The position numbers were made by a program, and so were the translations under genes. A stretch of DNA of 64,000 bases from Nelumbo lutea (lineage: Eukaryota > Streptophyta > Magnoliopsida > Proteales > Nelumbonaceae), in assembly GCA_022828595.1 (NCBI GenBank), contig JAKGHH010000003.1, positions 53,185,759-53,249,758 on the forward strand, written 5' to 3'. The notes below the pieces were generated by a model. The model was not told the DNA's origin. It searched no databases and saw only the letters and a program-made list of their open reading frames with translations. This document shows positions 1 to 11,489 of this stretch, one piece after another. Every line of letters begins with the position of its first letter. The stretch's first letter is position 1.

Positions 1-2160
1 GCCCACCATCGATCTAGTGTTGTAGAGCGAGATAGTGTATTGGATCTCCTGTGCAAATTCGGTGGTCCATGTATCAGAAGATGTGATGTGTCTGGAGGGG
101 GAAGTGCACCACCATTCTTCTGTTGTGCGTCATGAGGAAGAAGATGAACAATGTTCGAATGAATTATGGAGTTGGTGAGACAGGACTATTTTAGTAAAAA
201 TAAATGCACATTAATTCGTAAAAGTGTAAAATAGGTATTTTGAAAAAAATGATCATCTCATTAACGTTTTCCTTCTTGGTCATTAACGGAAGGGAGGTAT
301 TTGTTGAGTTTTTTAAGAATAGAGGGGAGGTTTTTGCTAAAGTGAAACTATAGGGGAGGTTTTTATGATTGTCAGAAACTTCAAGAGAGGTTTTTGTATT
401 TTACCATTATATTTTCATAAAAGTACTTTTATAAAAATGCTTTCGTAAAATTTGAAAGAAAATGAAGGACAAAATAGTCACAAATGCTTATTTAAGTGCT
501 TATTGGAGAAAAAGACTACCAAAAACCCGATATAAAATAAGTGCTTACTTTTTAAAATAAGCACTAGAAAAAGTTGGATGCCAAATGCAAACAAGTGCTT
601 ATCGGAATAAGCACTTGTTTTTTAACCACTTATTCAAGGGTTGCTTGGGACTAGTGCATTTCACGACCATTCCATTTCGTTTCTTGAATCGGTAAAAAAA
701 TGGTAATTGGTAGCCCTGTTAAAAAAAAAAAAACATTTTTGTAATAATTAGCTTTGGGATTCGAGAAAGGAGAGGTTTCTTGAAATGCAAAACTTTTGTT
801 TCTTAAATTGCTTGAGTGATCTTGAATCACCCTGGTGACATGGCACATTGAAATTTGAAAAAGCTTTCCATTTTTTGAGGTGCCACATAGTTGTCATTAT
901 AAATATATTATAATATTAAGCTAAATCACTTTAAACTCATAGTCAACCTGTATCCCATTTTTTTGTGTTTCTCAAAAACATAGACGAAAACGAATCACTT
1001 GTAATTCAGGGCCCACTTGTGAAACAGAACAGTCGTAAAACACACCAATCCCAAACGTCCCCTGAATAAGCACTTATTTTTAACATAAACAATCTCAAAC
1101 ATAACCTTAATTGTAATCGCCAATCTAGGAATATTGCTACAAATGAATTTAATAAAATTTGGATATGGATATACAACCCGATCCGTTAAGAACACAAGAG
1201 ATCTGGATTCGATACGGATCATTACCCAAAAGAATCAATATGGATATGTGAAATATTGAATGGAATTTGATTTGAGATTTAAAGATCTGTATAAAATCAA
1301 TATAAATCTAATTAATTAAATGCAAAACGAAGAATCTATACATTGTGAAGAAACGAAAATAGGTTTTTCTAAACCCAAAATCACACTTAATCTTGAAAAG
1401 CATTACATTAAATTAAAATTCTAAAAATGGGTATCATATATATATATGTCTAGAATAGGATTGAAATGGATCGATCCTAACAGATGGTATCAAACAAGTA
1501 GTCAAATTCGATAGGTCCCATTAATAAACCAATGGAATTGAGTTGGCCCATTATAGTTTCTCTGTTGCTCGTCTTTTTGTGATAGACAGACAAATGTGGT
1601 AAAGCTTGACTAAACCTAGCGCAGCACTTAGCACAGTGTAACATGCATGTGAGATGAGCAACCCATCTTGTCCAATCTGCTACAATAGTGTGGAGGAGAA
1701 GGCAACCTTTTGTTCGGCGGGTAATCCTTGTTCTTTCGGCCATAAAGCTCTCTGTGATGTTTGGCAGGAAAAGAGTTCATCTAATTGGTCATCAGTCACT
1801 CCTAAATCTCCTCTAAATCTGGAAGGATATTGTTTCTCTTTTGAAGATGTTAAATGCAACCTTTTTATCTTTTTCTTCAGAACTCAAAACGAAAACGGGA
1901 GAATCTGGTTCAGTTAGATTAGATACTCTTCGTTTGTCTTGTATTTACCTTTCACCATAAATCGGATGCATCGGCGATGGCGATGTAGTCATTGCAGCGC
2001 CCTTCCCCATTAATGTACGGCCCATGCTAATATGCCATTAACATTAGTGTTTTATCAGAAATTCAGAATCAGAAAGCACTGTTCATAGTTCATACACTCA
2101 CCTACAAGCAAGAGCTCGGCACCCACTACCCACTGGTTGGCTAGCTAGCTGCCGAGCGTT
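1..2160. other. Intergenic DNA with decayed repeats
   Basis: No convincing gene. Around 290-410 the phrase 'gaggtttttg' recurs, like one arm of the inverted-repeat element at 55.3-55.8 kb. Between about 490 and 620 the 10-mer AAGTGCTTAT and its complement recur, ending in a perfect 13-bp hairpin (590-602 with 607-619, spacer cgga). The short open frame at 1654-1917 begins with a CPxC-like stretch but has no complete zinc-binding pattern and no recognisable family. Confidence 0.6.
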
Positions 2161-2390
2161 GAGGCAGTGATTGAATGCGCAACTCTCTCCCAACTCCCAA
2201 GTCCAAACAAAGTAAAAACATCTCTCAGTTTGATGGGTTTCCATTTCCATCAAATATAAAGCTCTTAGCTCCTCTGAGGCAGTGATTGAATTAATGTGCA
2301 ATTCTCTCCCAAGTCCAAACAAAGTAAAAGCATCTCTCTCAGTTTAATGGGTTTCCATTTCCATCAAATATAAAGCTCTTATTAACTCTG
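2161..2390. repeat. 115-bp tandem duplication upstream of SUP
   Basis: Two adjacent copies, 2161-2275 and 2276-2390. Both start with gaggcagtgattgaat and both contain a pyrimidine tract followed by 'ccatcaaatataaagctctt'. They differ by scattered substitutions and small indels. The duplicated block carries a TATA-like 'aatataaag', so a duplicated promoter-like segment about 1.7 kb upstream of the SUP start codon is possible but unproven. Confidence 0.8.
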
Positions 2391-2974
2391 ATCTAGCTTT
2401 AGAAGCGGTAATGGCAAATTAGAAATAGATCTGAATTTTTAATTTCATGAACTTAATTTCTTCTTATTGGCTGATTTGGGTCCCTACTACTGATGATGCC
2501 AACCCGGCTAATCCATTGAACTTTAACTCCTGTTGTTAGTTTCCAGAAATTATTTGACATTTCATATATATACTGTTTTTAGCTTTAGTTGCATATTTGC
2601 AATTGAGATCTTTTCAGCATGGAAGTATAAATTGAGCTAATGCATCCAGAAAATAAGGACATATCAGAATAAGAATTCTTGTGAAATTAACATTGGAATG
2701 TCCTCATTCTTTTTGAGGTGATTTCTAAACCCTGAGTATTGTGAAGAAAAGGGGTCTGAATTTACCTATTTCTGTAAGATGTGGAGAAGAGACTTGCTTT
2801 GAAATAGGTAGGCTTTCAGTGGTCAATGCCAAGACTCAGACTCTCGGTTATTCTCATAAAGGAGAAAGGAGAAAGGAGATGGAGAGAGGGAAGTGAATCT
2901 CTTCTCTCTTTCTCATCAATCATTGTGCACTAGGGCTGCAGTAATCAATCAACGGTCTCCAGTTCTCTACTACG

Positions 2975-3009
<35 letters not shown>

Positions 3010-3856
3010 GAAGAAAAGGTAAGCGAGAGTTAACAAAACCCGACATAACCTGACTCATTTAACCCGAACCCGACCCATATCCCATTAAGGCTGCATTGAT
3101 CAGGGCGGATTTACCGATTAACCTGATCCATGCACATCCCAAAAATAAGACAGGAAATGGGGATGGACTGGTTTGACTTTCTCCTTGGCCCGATCTGCTT
3201 TGATTTTACTGCCCAGAAGAATATAGACTAGAGTCATGCATATGTTTCATTATGCACTTGTGATCTGATGATCTATTGATGACCAAATGGTGTTGATGGA
3301 TGAGCATGTGAACCACATCTGTTATCTGGCCCAAGTGGAAAGCTTCTGTTTAATCACAGTTTTTTGTATTTGATGCATGGTAATTTTCAGCCCTTTTATT
3401 AGCAAAAAATGGCAAGAGGGAAAGCAAAAATATCAGTCCACAGATAAAAGATCCTGCCCAAAACTTCAAACTGGGTCATGTTCTAAACCTCCAAAACTAA
3501 ATTATTTAAATAATTAATGCCCGAAAATATGAAAGATAAATGGAGAAAAAAATTAACAATCTAACTGAAAAAAAAAATAAAAATCGTTGATATTGACTAA
3601 GAGTATTTGGCATACAATTTAAAAAGGACCAAGGAACATCCGCTAGATCTCAGCTAGATTTGGCAAAAAGGTATAACCTGGCAGGCTAGTTTCTACATTC
3701 GCCAAGTAATAACCAAATATAGTAAGAAACATTTGCAGATAGGTACCTTCAATGGGATTTTCAGTTTCTGGATTAGAACTTGATGGGCATAGCTGCAACT
3801 CTCATTACCACTCCCTGAGACCCATCACAACTCTACAACATCAACAATTTTCTCAG
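2391..3856 (+). promoter_or_regulatory. Upstream region of the SUP gene
   Basis: No ORF of note. The stretch leads into the SUP gene and probably contains its promoter and 5' untranslated exon. It includes the GA microsatellite at 2979-3004 and a CCTGA/CCCGA-rich patch at 3040-3190 resembling decayed hAT-type repeats. The transcription start cannot be fixed from sequence alone. Confidence 0.45.
2979..3004. repeat. (GA)13 microsatellite
   Basis: Uninterrupted GA repeat about 1 kb upstream of the SUP coding sequence. GA repeats of this kind are known binding sites for plant BPC/GAGA-binding proteins, which can recruit Polycomb complexes. A role here is inference only. Confidence 0.9.
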
Positions 3857-3954
3857 GTCAGTGACTCCCCATTACTTTATTTTACTTGATTGTTCACCTT
3901 TATTTTTCCTTTGCTTTTGAGAGTTGGGTGGGTTCTCTTTCTTTTCTCTACTAG
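3857..3954 (+). other. Candidate 5'-UTR intron of SUP
   Basis: A strong donor (ctcag|gtcagt, boundary after 3856) is followed 98 bp later by a pyrimidine-rich acceptor (ctttcttttctctactag, ending 3954), with the start codon 74 bp further on. Arabidopsis SUP also has an intron in its 5' UTR. The motifs are visible; use of the intron is inferred, and only transcript data would settle it. Confidence 0.5.
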
Positions 3955-4028
3955 ATTTGGTTCAAGATAAAGCATATCTACTGCTCTTGTTCTGATCTTG
4001 TTAAGATTTGATTGAATCAGAAGAATCC

Positions 4029-4715
4029 ATGGAGAGAAACAGGTTGATGAACAGCATGAAAGACTCATCAGGTTTGGATCGTATAGACCTTATAAACAGC
4101 AGCAGCAACAACAAAGTTAGAGACTCTTGGGAGTATAACAATGGCTGTTTTGGAGGAGATATGTTAGGTGGGTTTCCATGGCCTCCAAGATCATATACAT
4201 GTAGCTTCTGTAAAAGGGAATTTAAGTCTGCTCAAGCTCTTGGGGGTCATATGAACGTTCACAGGAGAGATAGAGCCAGGATGAGACAATCACCTCCATG
4301 GGAAGTTCAGTGTTCTCAAAACAAGCCTAACCCAAATCCCAATCCAAGCCCCAATGTTGATTTCTTATCATCATCTCACTCCACTAGACTCCCTTCATTC
4401 ACTTACACATTTCCTTCATTGCTTTCACCCTCTCTTGCTTGTTTCTCTTCATCACCCACTTCTGCATCCTCCGCCGAACTGAAGACAAGGACTGGTTCTC
4501 TGCTAGATGCTTCCTGCAGCTCAAAAGGCGGAGATACTGCACGGAATAGAACTATGAAACCTCGCTTTGGGGTTAGAGAATTGAAGGGTCTTAGGCAACA
4601 AGATGAGTGCAAGCTTTTGAAGACGGCAGAGATCGTTAGGCTGGATCTGGAGATCGGCCTCTGTAGAGAGTCAAAGGAGGATTTGGATTTGGAACTTCGA
4701 CTTGGGTACTACTAG
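4029..4715 (+). CDS. SUP: SUPERMAN-type C2H2 zinc-finger repressor
   Basis: Single-exon CDS, 228 aa. The start is the first in-frame ATG (MERNR..., like Arabidopsis SUP, which begins MERS). A single C2H2 finger uses Cys58, Cys61, His74 and His78, with the plant QALGGH signature at residues 69-74. It is preceded by the SUP-specific [15 protein letters not shown] segment and followed by a basic HRRDRAR stretch that contributes to DNA binding and nuclear import. The middle is Ser/Pro/Asn-rich. The C-terminus has a leucine-rich block ([10 protein letters not shown], 201-210) and an EAR repression motif (DLELRLG, 220-226). All of these match Arabidopsis SUP in order and spacing, and length is close (SUP is 204 aa). 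In the known family SUP is a nuclear transcriptional repressor that sets the stamen/carpel boundary and limits cell proliferation in floral whorls. A SUP paralogue such as ZFP10/RBE is less likely because the C-terminal block is SUP-like. Confidence 0.95.
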   Translation: MERNRLMNSMKDSSGLDRIDLINSSSNNKVRDSWEYNNGCFGGDMLGGFPWPPRSYTCSFCKREFKSAQALGGHMNVHRRDRARMRQSPPWEVQCSQNKPNPNPNPSPNVDFLSSSHSTRLPSFTYTFPSLLSPSLACFSSSPTSASSAELKTRTGSLLDASCSSKGGDTARNRTMKPRFGVRELKGLRQQDECKLLKTAEIVRLDLEIGLCRESKEDLDLELRLGYY

Positions 4716-5015
4716 CTAGCACCTCTTATGCAACTTAAATTTGTAGACATAAGTTACTGTTTCTCTATGATTATTTAGGTTCTTGAGCACTAATCTTTAG
4801 TTTATATGAGCTGCATTTTATGTCTACTATTAGGAAATACAGTCATGGAGAAAGATAAGTGGATCGATGTACACACAGAGGCACCATATAGAGGAAGTTT
4901 TACCATTCAGTGGGATGATTCAATGTTAGCTTCCATTACATGTATCCATGTTCTCTTATTCCATGAACTTTCTATTTTCTCCATGACATTTTTTGTTTTT
5001 TTCTTTGGCTGAAGT

Positions 5016-5052
<37 letters not shown>

Positions 5053-6233
5053 GTTTAACTCCAGATCACGAAATATGAAGTTTTTTAGACCTTGTGTGAT
5101 GTTACTCAAAGAAATATATGCAGACCACCCTACCAATGCTTCATGATCTAGAAAGAAGGGTGTGCATGTGCAGAAGAAAAATAAAATAATATACAACACA
5201 AATTCAAGTATGGGAGAAACTAATGTGACACGTGATGTTGCATCATGGTACACGTGTAAAGAAGAATTTTGGTTTGTTTCAAATATATAAAACTTATACT
5301 GGTACATAGATAATTAGATATGATGGTATCTTGGAGATCCACTGCAGTGGGGTTTATTTTTTTATTTTTTATTTTTTTTAAGTTTTGTGCCTTTGTTTTG
5401 GGTATTATATCTATTCTATGGAAGAAGAAAAAAAACAATTAAACAGAAAAAGAAAATTAAGGGTGAAGCTGTTTCATATTAAATGTTTTAACTAGGATGC
5501 CACCTTTACTGTTTTGTCAAGCTTTGAATCACGAAGAAGAGAGAATTACAATCATCACACAAGAAGTCCATACAAGACATATCCTAGGAGATAAAAATAG
5601 ATTAAAAGAACAACCCCATGCCTAATCATGGTATTAGCTATCTTTGTTTTAGCTAAAGTAATAAGTTAATTTTGTTCTGATGTAGCATGAGCAGTTGGAT
5701 AATAAGCCCATTGGCTGTGGTTACTGTCGTATAAATTTTTTATGTTAATTGTTACAATTTGATAGTATTTAGAGGGCATTCTTTTTTTAGATTTTGAGAG
5801 TGGGGACATTTGGTCAATGGGATTTTGGTTTATATTGATAAAAAATTTCATATTCTTTTTTCAAATTAATGTGGGGATCAAGGAAAGTTCATTTTCCTGC
5901 GTATCACAATCACCCATCTCCTAGGTGGGTAAATAACTTTCCCACTTGGGGGGAAAGTTTCCAACATTTGAATGGGACAAAAATGCCCCTTTTAATAATG
6001 AATTTTTATGGTTAAAATGGCCATTTTCTTTTTTACTTGAGAAATAAAAGAACATGGGTAAATATACTTACCTGGGTAAGTGTTTCCCAAGAAAAACTTA
6101 CCCAGGTAATTGCATTTACCTATGTAAGTAACTTACCGAAAAGCGAATGGGGCCTTAGTTGTTCGTGCCATTTGATTTAATCTACATTGTTGGGCATCTT
6201 TAGTGCCATGTTTAAGAAAGTAACAAGACACCG
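4716..6233. other. SUP 3' flank and intergenic DNA
   Basis: The start of the block should hold the SUP 3' UTR; no poly(A) site can be fixed. A (TC)15 tract lies at 5020-5049. From about 5880 to 6160 there is a MITE-like stretch in which 'acttacc(c/t)' and its complement 'gggtaagt' recur in both orientations (for example tacttacctgggtaagtg at 6066-6083), ending in 'ggggcctta'. No gene is seen. Confidence 0.5.
5020..5049. repeat. (TC)15 microsatellite 300 bp 3' of SUP
   Basis: Uninterrupted CT/TC repeat immediately downstream of SUP; with the GA tract at 2979-3004 it brackets the gene. Confidence 0.9.
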
Positions 6234-6797
6234 TAGGGATGGTAATGGAGGGGGTTCAAGGAGGGTTTGGTAAATTTTAGACCTTATTTGCCTCCTTAAA
6301 TTTCCCAACCTATACCTGCTCCAAAATCTGTAGTGGATTGAATTTTGAGAATACAAGCCTTTCTCATACATGAAAACGTAGAACCCTCCCCAACCCTACC
6401 CTCCCCGATACCATTCAAAGGGTAGGGGTAGTTTGGGTTTAGAACCCATATCTGATTTTTTATTATTTCATGTCATATATAAGCAATAAATAAGTAAAAC
6501 GATACAAAGAAACAATAAAATTTCCAATTATTTGATTAAGACATATAGAAAAGACACAAACTATCAATTATCTTTTACATAAAATTCAAAATATTATTAA
6601 ATTCAACACTTAATACATAAAGTTTATATGTTTTTCAACAATATGCTGGGTGGGGGAGGGTTGGATTTAATCTAATATCATACCCTACCCATACAGATTG
6701 TAAAATCCAAAAATTCATCATTCAAATAAAAAAAAAAAAAACCCATGAGAGAAGCGGGACAAATACCCATAGGTTAATATAGAAATTGCCATCCCTA
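6234..6797. mobile_element. hAT-like non-autonomous element
   Basis: Terminal inverted repeats TAGGGATGGTAAT and (reverse complement of the right end) TAGGGATGGCAAT bound a 564-bp AT-rich segment with no coding capacity. The TIR type matches the hAT-like MITEs elsewhere in the window. The 8-bp flanks agree only partly (agacaccg / agaaaata), so the insertion is old or the boundary slightly off. It contains a long (TA) microsatellite. Confidence 0.55.
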
Positions 6798-6849
6798 AGA
6801 AAATAATAATGAGACTCAACCCATTTGCAAAAAATTTGAAATGACCTTT

Positions 6850-6853
<4 letters not shown>

Positions 6854-6898
<45 letters not shown>
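6854..6898. repeat. (AT)22 microsatellite
   Basis: Uninterrupted dinucleotide repeat of 44-45 bp just beyond the hAT-like element end at 6797. Hypervariable by nature. Open frames across it are artefacts of the repeat (Tyr-Ile runs). Confidence 0.9.
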
Positions 6899-6900
<2 letters not shown>

Positions 6901-8681
6901 AAAGCCACATACAATCCCTTCACATGCTATAAACAAATATAATTAGTAAAAGGAAACTCCAATATATGAAAGAAGGACAGTCTTCCTTTTTATTATATAT
7001 TATATTGAATAAAAAAACAAGAAAAAAAAAGAGAAGTGAGAACTTGAGAATAAGCAATCTTTGTTCATTCGTCCAGGAGTCTGCAACTACCCTTACCATG
7101 TCAATGATTCGAGGGGTTTCTTGGTCGTCTTGGATGTGTTTTCCAATGCCCGCTATTTTGCATGTTCCCGACAATGTCTGGTCGCCAGTGGCATGATAGC
7201 TCTTTCCTTAAACAGTAACAGATATTCTACCTCTCAGTCGACCTCACACCTCCATGCCTCTTTCTCTCTCTCTCATTTTTTTTCTTTCTTTTTTTTCTCT
7301 CTCTATCAATATTTAGTATTTACAAGCCTCTCTCTCCTCTCTCCTCTCTCCTGAACATTTACATGCCCTACTCAGCTAAAATCAGACTGTGAATAGTGAT
7401 GAGTATCTTGTATTAAACAGGACTCACGTCATCTTTTAAACTCGTACTGAGTCTGACTTCCCCCTTACTAGTTTTTCTTAATTACGAAAATATCCCTACA
7501 TTACTAACACTTTCTTTCTCTGATCACTCTTCCTTTATTCACTTTCATATATTGCATGAGAGTGCCCATACTGATACCTGACATTCGCGTGTTATACTTC
7601 CAGTACAGAGAGCACACCCTTTGATGTTTCCTACTCAACCAGAATGTGTCTATATATAGATCAACATGATCTAATCCTGATTAACAATGCAGATTAACTC
7701 ATAATCTAACCTATCAACTTATTAATCTACCCCAACATTTCAATAAATGGCAACAGTACCTAGTCCAATGTTCCTAGTAATGACCCATCATTATTGTCAT
7801 CATCCTCACTTTGCCTCTCTTCAAGTTTTTGAGGTCAACCGCAAATTAAGTCATTTGCTCTTTCTATAGCCTATTGTCATCCCTTAGGGCTTAGAGACGA
7901 ACTGTTCTAAATTAAAATTTATAAATTAATCTAAAACAACAAAATGCCCATGAAAAAATGCTGGAGATATATGGATGGTTTAAAAATTTGTGTGATCACT
8001 TAAAATTTTTGTTTAGAAGATATACTAAAGAGATGAACCCACCATCCTTTGAGCAACGGATCTTGATTCAGGGATGAGAGATAAATAACAACCGACCTTT
8101 GGTAGCAATAAGAGAAGAGAAATGCAGAAGAGATGACCTTTTCCAAAATGAAGGATTGAAGGATGTAGGGGCAGAATAAAAATAATATGGGGCCTAAGTG
8201 GTGAGAACTGAACTGATTTGAGGGAGATCACATCCACTGTGACCACAATCACAATCACAGCATGCATTTTCTTGCAACCCCCAATAGAATAACATGCTAA
8301 TGATCAAATCAAAAAGACAATTTCTATGATGCCCGAAGGGTAGGATGGCAGAAGAACTTTGACCAGAAGAATTTTGATGAACACCAGTTGATTGGTTAAA
8401 TTAGTTTTTCAGGCATTATGCCTCTATACGGTGTCATAGTACAACTCAATCAAAATATTATATTAGGATGTCTTCACGTTGTTTGGGTTCAACGTGATTG
8501 TGAAGTAATTACTAGAGTTAAAAACTTAGAACTAAACTTCTTTTAATGCAACTAATTCCAATAATTTCTTTTGAAAAAGAGGAAAGTCTTTGAATATTCT
8601 CATCATGGCCTTTATCTAGATAAATGAAAGATTTGTTACAAACCCTTACAGGTTCAAACCCCATTATGAAATCCCTGATGG
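6899..8681. other. Intergenic DNA, no gene recognised
   Basis: A somewhat less AT-rich patch at 7050-7200 is open on both strands (for example a minus-strand frame at about 7080-7190), but no family is recognised and no splice-bounded gene model stands out. It could be a small gene or TE relic. 7255-7355 is CT-rich. The rest is ordinary AT-rich sequence. Confidence 0.4.
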
Positions 8682-9185
8682 TAGGAGTGTTCACGGTTTA
8701 GTTACCTTTTTTTTTAACCGAACCAATTAATATTATCATTTTTTGGAAAACCAGTAATCAAAACCAATTGGTTAATCGGTTGATTGGTCTGGTTTGTCAA
8801 TTTTTTTGGTTTTTTAATTTTTATAATATATATTATAAAAATATATAAATATATAATAAAAATTATAAATATATGTATAATATTATATTTTAAATAATAA
8901 ATAATATATCATATATTATAAACATATATTTATATATAATGCATATTTATTAATTTATAATATATAAAATATATATAATATACATAAATATATATAAAAT
9001 ATATATAATATACATAAATATATATAAAATATATAGGAATATATGTATACCGGTGGATTCAGTTAACCATCGGTTTTCTATATTAGTTAACCAAAACCGA
9101 ATCAATACCTTCAATTTTTTAAAAACATCGAATTGACCGATTCAGTTTTGGTCGGTTCGATTTTTCATTTTTTTGCTCATCCCTA
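8682..9185. mobile_element. hAT-like MITE
   Basis: A 504-bp element beginning TAGGAGTGTTCACGG and ending TTTGCTCATCCCTA. It is flanked by a decayed 8-bp target duplication (cctgatgg at 8674-8681; tctgatga at 9186-9193, 6 of 8 identical). The outer 100 bp at each end are rich in 'aaccgaa/ttcggtt' motifs in opposite orientations. The core is almost pure A/T, with two direct copies of a 30-bp unit at 8975-9035. It has no coding capacity. Confidence 0.7.
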
Positions 9186-10998
9186 TCTGATGAAGAAGGA
9201 GAAAACTATGTACTACCCAAACCACAAGGGATTGATAGAGGGGGCTTTCTGTCTAAGGGTACTTCAGATAATGGTGAGTCATGCCCTATCATACAGTCAA
9301 ATTTTAGGGTTTGGCAATTCGTGGCTCCCAATTAAGTACCAAAATCCTTACAGATAGTTCAAAGTGGGATCTGTTTGCCAAAGCGTCTTCCGAGGAAAGT
9401 CATTTATTTTCCTTTTATTTTGACAACAGCTAGTTCAAAGTGCTATTGCTTTGGTCAGAATCGATAGACTATTAACAGATATTCAAATTTCAACCCGGTT
9501 CTGATTGGGTCCTCGTTTGGGATGGGACTTGAGATTCCTTCTAAACCAACCATTCTAATGCAAATACTAAAAGAGCAGGACAAGTAAAAGCCAAAGCCTA
9601 ACCCTAACCCTACAAATGTGAGGAGTGTAGCCCTAATAATGAAGGGAAGGCTTACAAATTGAAAAAGATGGTTGGGATTGAAAGTACTTGAAGAGGCTTT
9701 TTAATGTGTAGGACTCCTAAGCCAATCTCCCCAAGCAAATCAGCATCTTCCCTTTCATGGAAACTGGAAAAGAGCTCAAGAAGTCGTGTCCACCTTATAT
9801 ATAAAAGGAAATCCGACGTAAACCCATTTGTTGACTGAAAGATGACTCCACTAGTCTGCCACCTAAGAATCTCTCTCTCACTCACTCTCTCTCTCTCCAA
9901 TGCCATCAATGAGTCGGTGTTCCAGTTCCACCATCATTATATTACAGGGTGAAAAAACTTTAATTCACCAACTAGCTGCAGATAGGTTAGAAACTAGAAA
10001 GAATAATAGCAAATTAAAAATTTTGAGCTTGACCCTCTACATAACACATCACAAACTACAGTTGCATCCTCTGATCTTGGTTCCAGTCTTCCAGACATGT
10101 ATGTAAAACTCTGAGTCTTTGAGATTTCAATCCTTCAACCCACGAAGGATTATGATTGAACTCCATTGATGCACCTGGGTGATTGACTGTATGACTGGAA
10201 AACAACCAATCAGGCTTGTACCTAATACAAGCTTGAAGTCTCCTCAATGGGCCCATATATCATTTATGATTCTTCTGGACTGATAATAGTATGCTTCCCA
10301 ATTCCCATCCTAATATCAAATGGGAGTGGTAGGATAAAATGGGGATGATTGTCAGTTGGACAAGGATGGAGAGGTGTTGTATGTACCAATTATTCATCAG
10401 AGAAAGAGAAGAGAGGTGGGTTGGCCTAGGGAATAAATGAAAGGAAGGGCAGAACGTAGGGGGTGGGTGTTAATGAGGTCCCCACGTGGAAGTTGAAATT
10501 TGAGAGAAAGGGGGAGAGACAATTGGGATTGAACACAGTCTGCCAGATAGCTTATTTTAGTGAAAGAGGGATGGGTAAAGAAAGCCTGCAGTCGGCGGAC
10601 ATCACCATCATGCTTGCTCACTCTCCCTTCACATTTACTCATCTCTTGTGCATTGCTTTCAACGACATGGACACCAAGATCTCTTGTGAATACCAGTATG
10701 AAATTATGAATGTTTGGAGAGAGAAAGAAAATGAGAGAGAGAGATGATAATGGATGATGGAAAAAAAGATCATACCGTATCTGTGTACATTAACCCTGGT
10801 TTTGGTAAACATGATTGCCTATTTTCTATCCGAATTTTAGGAACTTGGGGGTGGGGGGTACCATTTCTAGTCATTCTCCAAACCCATGCAACTGGGGTGC
10901 TCCCATCCATCTGATGTAAGGAAGGGATCTTATGTCAGAAGTCTAAGGCCATTTCACCATGGTCAGAGCGGCACTTATGGGCCAGGCTGTCTCAGTGG
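9186..10998. other. Intergenic DNA, no gene recognised
   Basis: Low-information sequence. A few 'aaccctaa' telo-box-like motifs occur near 9595. CT/GA-rich patches lie at 9870-9900 and 10725-10745. The open frames here are short and show no family resemblance. Confidence 0.4.
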
Positions 10999-11481
10999 TA
11001 GATCTGGCAAAAAGTTGACCCAACCCAATCCGAAAAAACAGGGTTAGGATCTCATATTTAGTCATTTGAATTTGAGAATGACTCGATAAAAACTGGGTTC
11101 GGTCATGGATTAACCCACTGACCCGATTGTCAGATTTAATTAGGACTATTTATGCGAAGTTTTCACTCTTTAATTTTTACTATTTAGTCTTTACTCTTTG
11201 AATTGTTAAGTGTTCAAGTTATTTTATTTTATATTTTGAATTTTAAGGTTAATTCTTTTAATTTTGCCTTTTTTCATGTATTTTTTTATCTTTTTAAAAT
11301 TTCTGTTATTTTTTAGGATGACCCGAATTGACCTATGGGTCAACCCTAACCCTAACGTTTAGGGTTAAGGTATAGCATTTGACAAACTAACCCAAAATTC
11401 AATTCGACCTGAAATCAATCTGAAGTGTCTTGACCCAACCTGGACCCGAACCCGACCCTCCCAACACAATTGCCAGGTCTA
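10999..11481. mobile_element. hAT MITE with perfect 8-bp target duplication
   Basis: A 483-bp element with TIRs TAGATCTGGCAA / TAGACCTGGCAA (right end reverse-complemented). It is flanked on both sides by the identical octamer CTCAGTGG (10991-10998 and 11482-11489). An 8-bp duplication plus this TIR type identifies the hAT superfamily. The ends are rich in GACCC/GGGTC words and the middle is AT-rich and non-coding. Confidence 0.9.
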
Positions 11482-11489
11482 CTCAGTGG

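Noticed and set aside
1654..1917. Short frame with a CPIC-like start, possible RING finger
   Set aside because: Only one Cys pair fits; spacing of further Cys/His residues is wrong and no splice continuation restores a RING or other finger.
6718..7354. Overlapping frames around the (AT) repeat and at 7061-7200
   Set aside because: Frames at the repeat are Tyr-Ile artefacts; the 7.1-kb frame is open on both strands and matches no family I recognise.
9590..9620. Telomere-like ccctaaccctaa words here and near 11345
   Set aside because: Only two or three units, not the CCCTAAA plant unit in series; consistent with chance or telo-box motifs.
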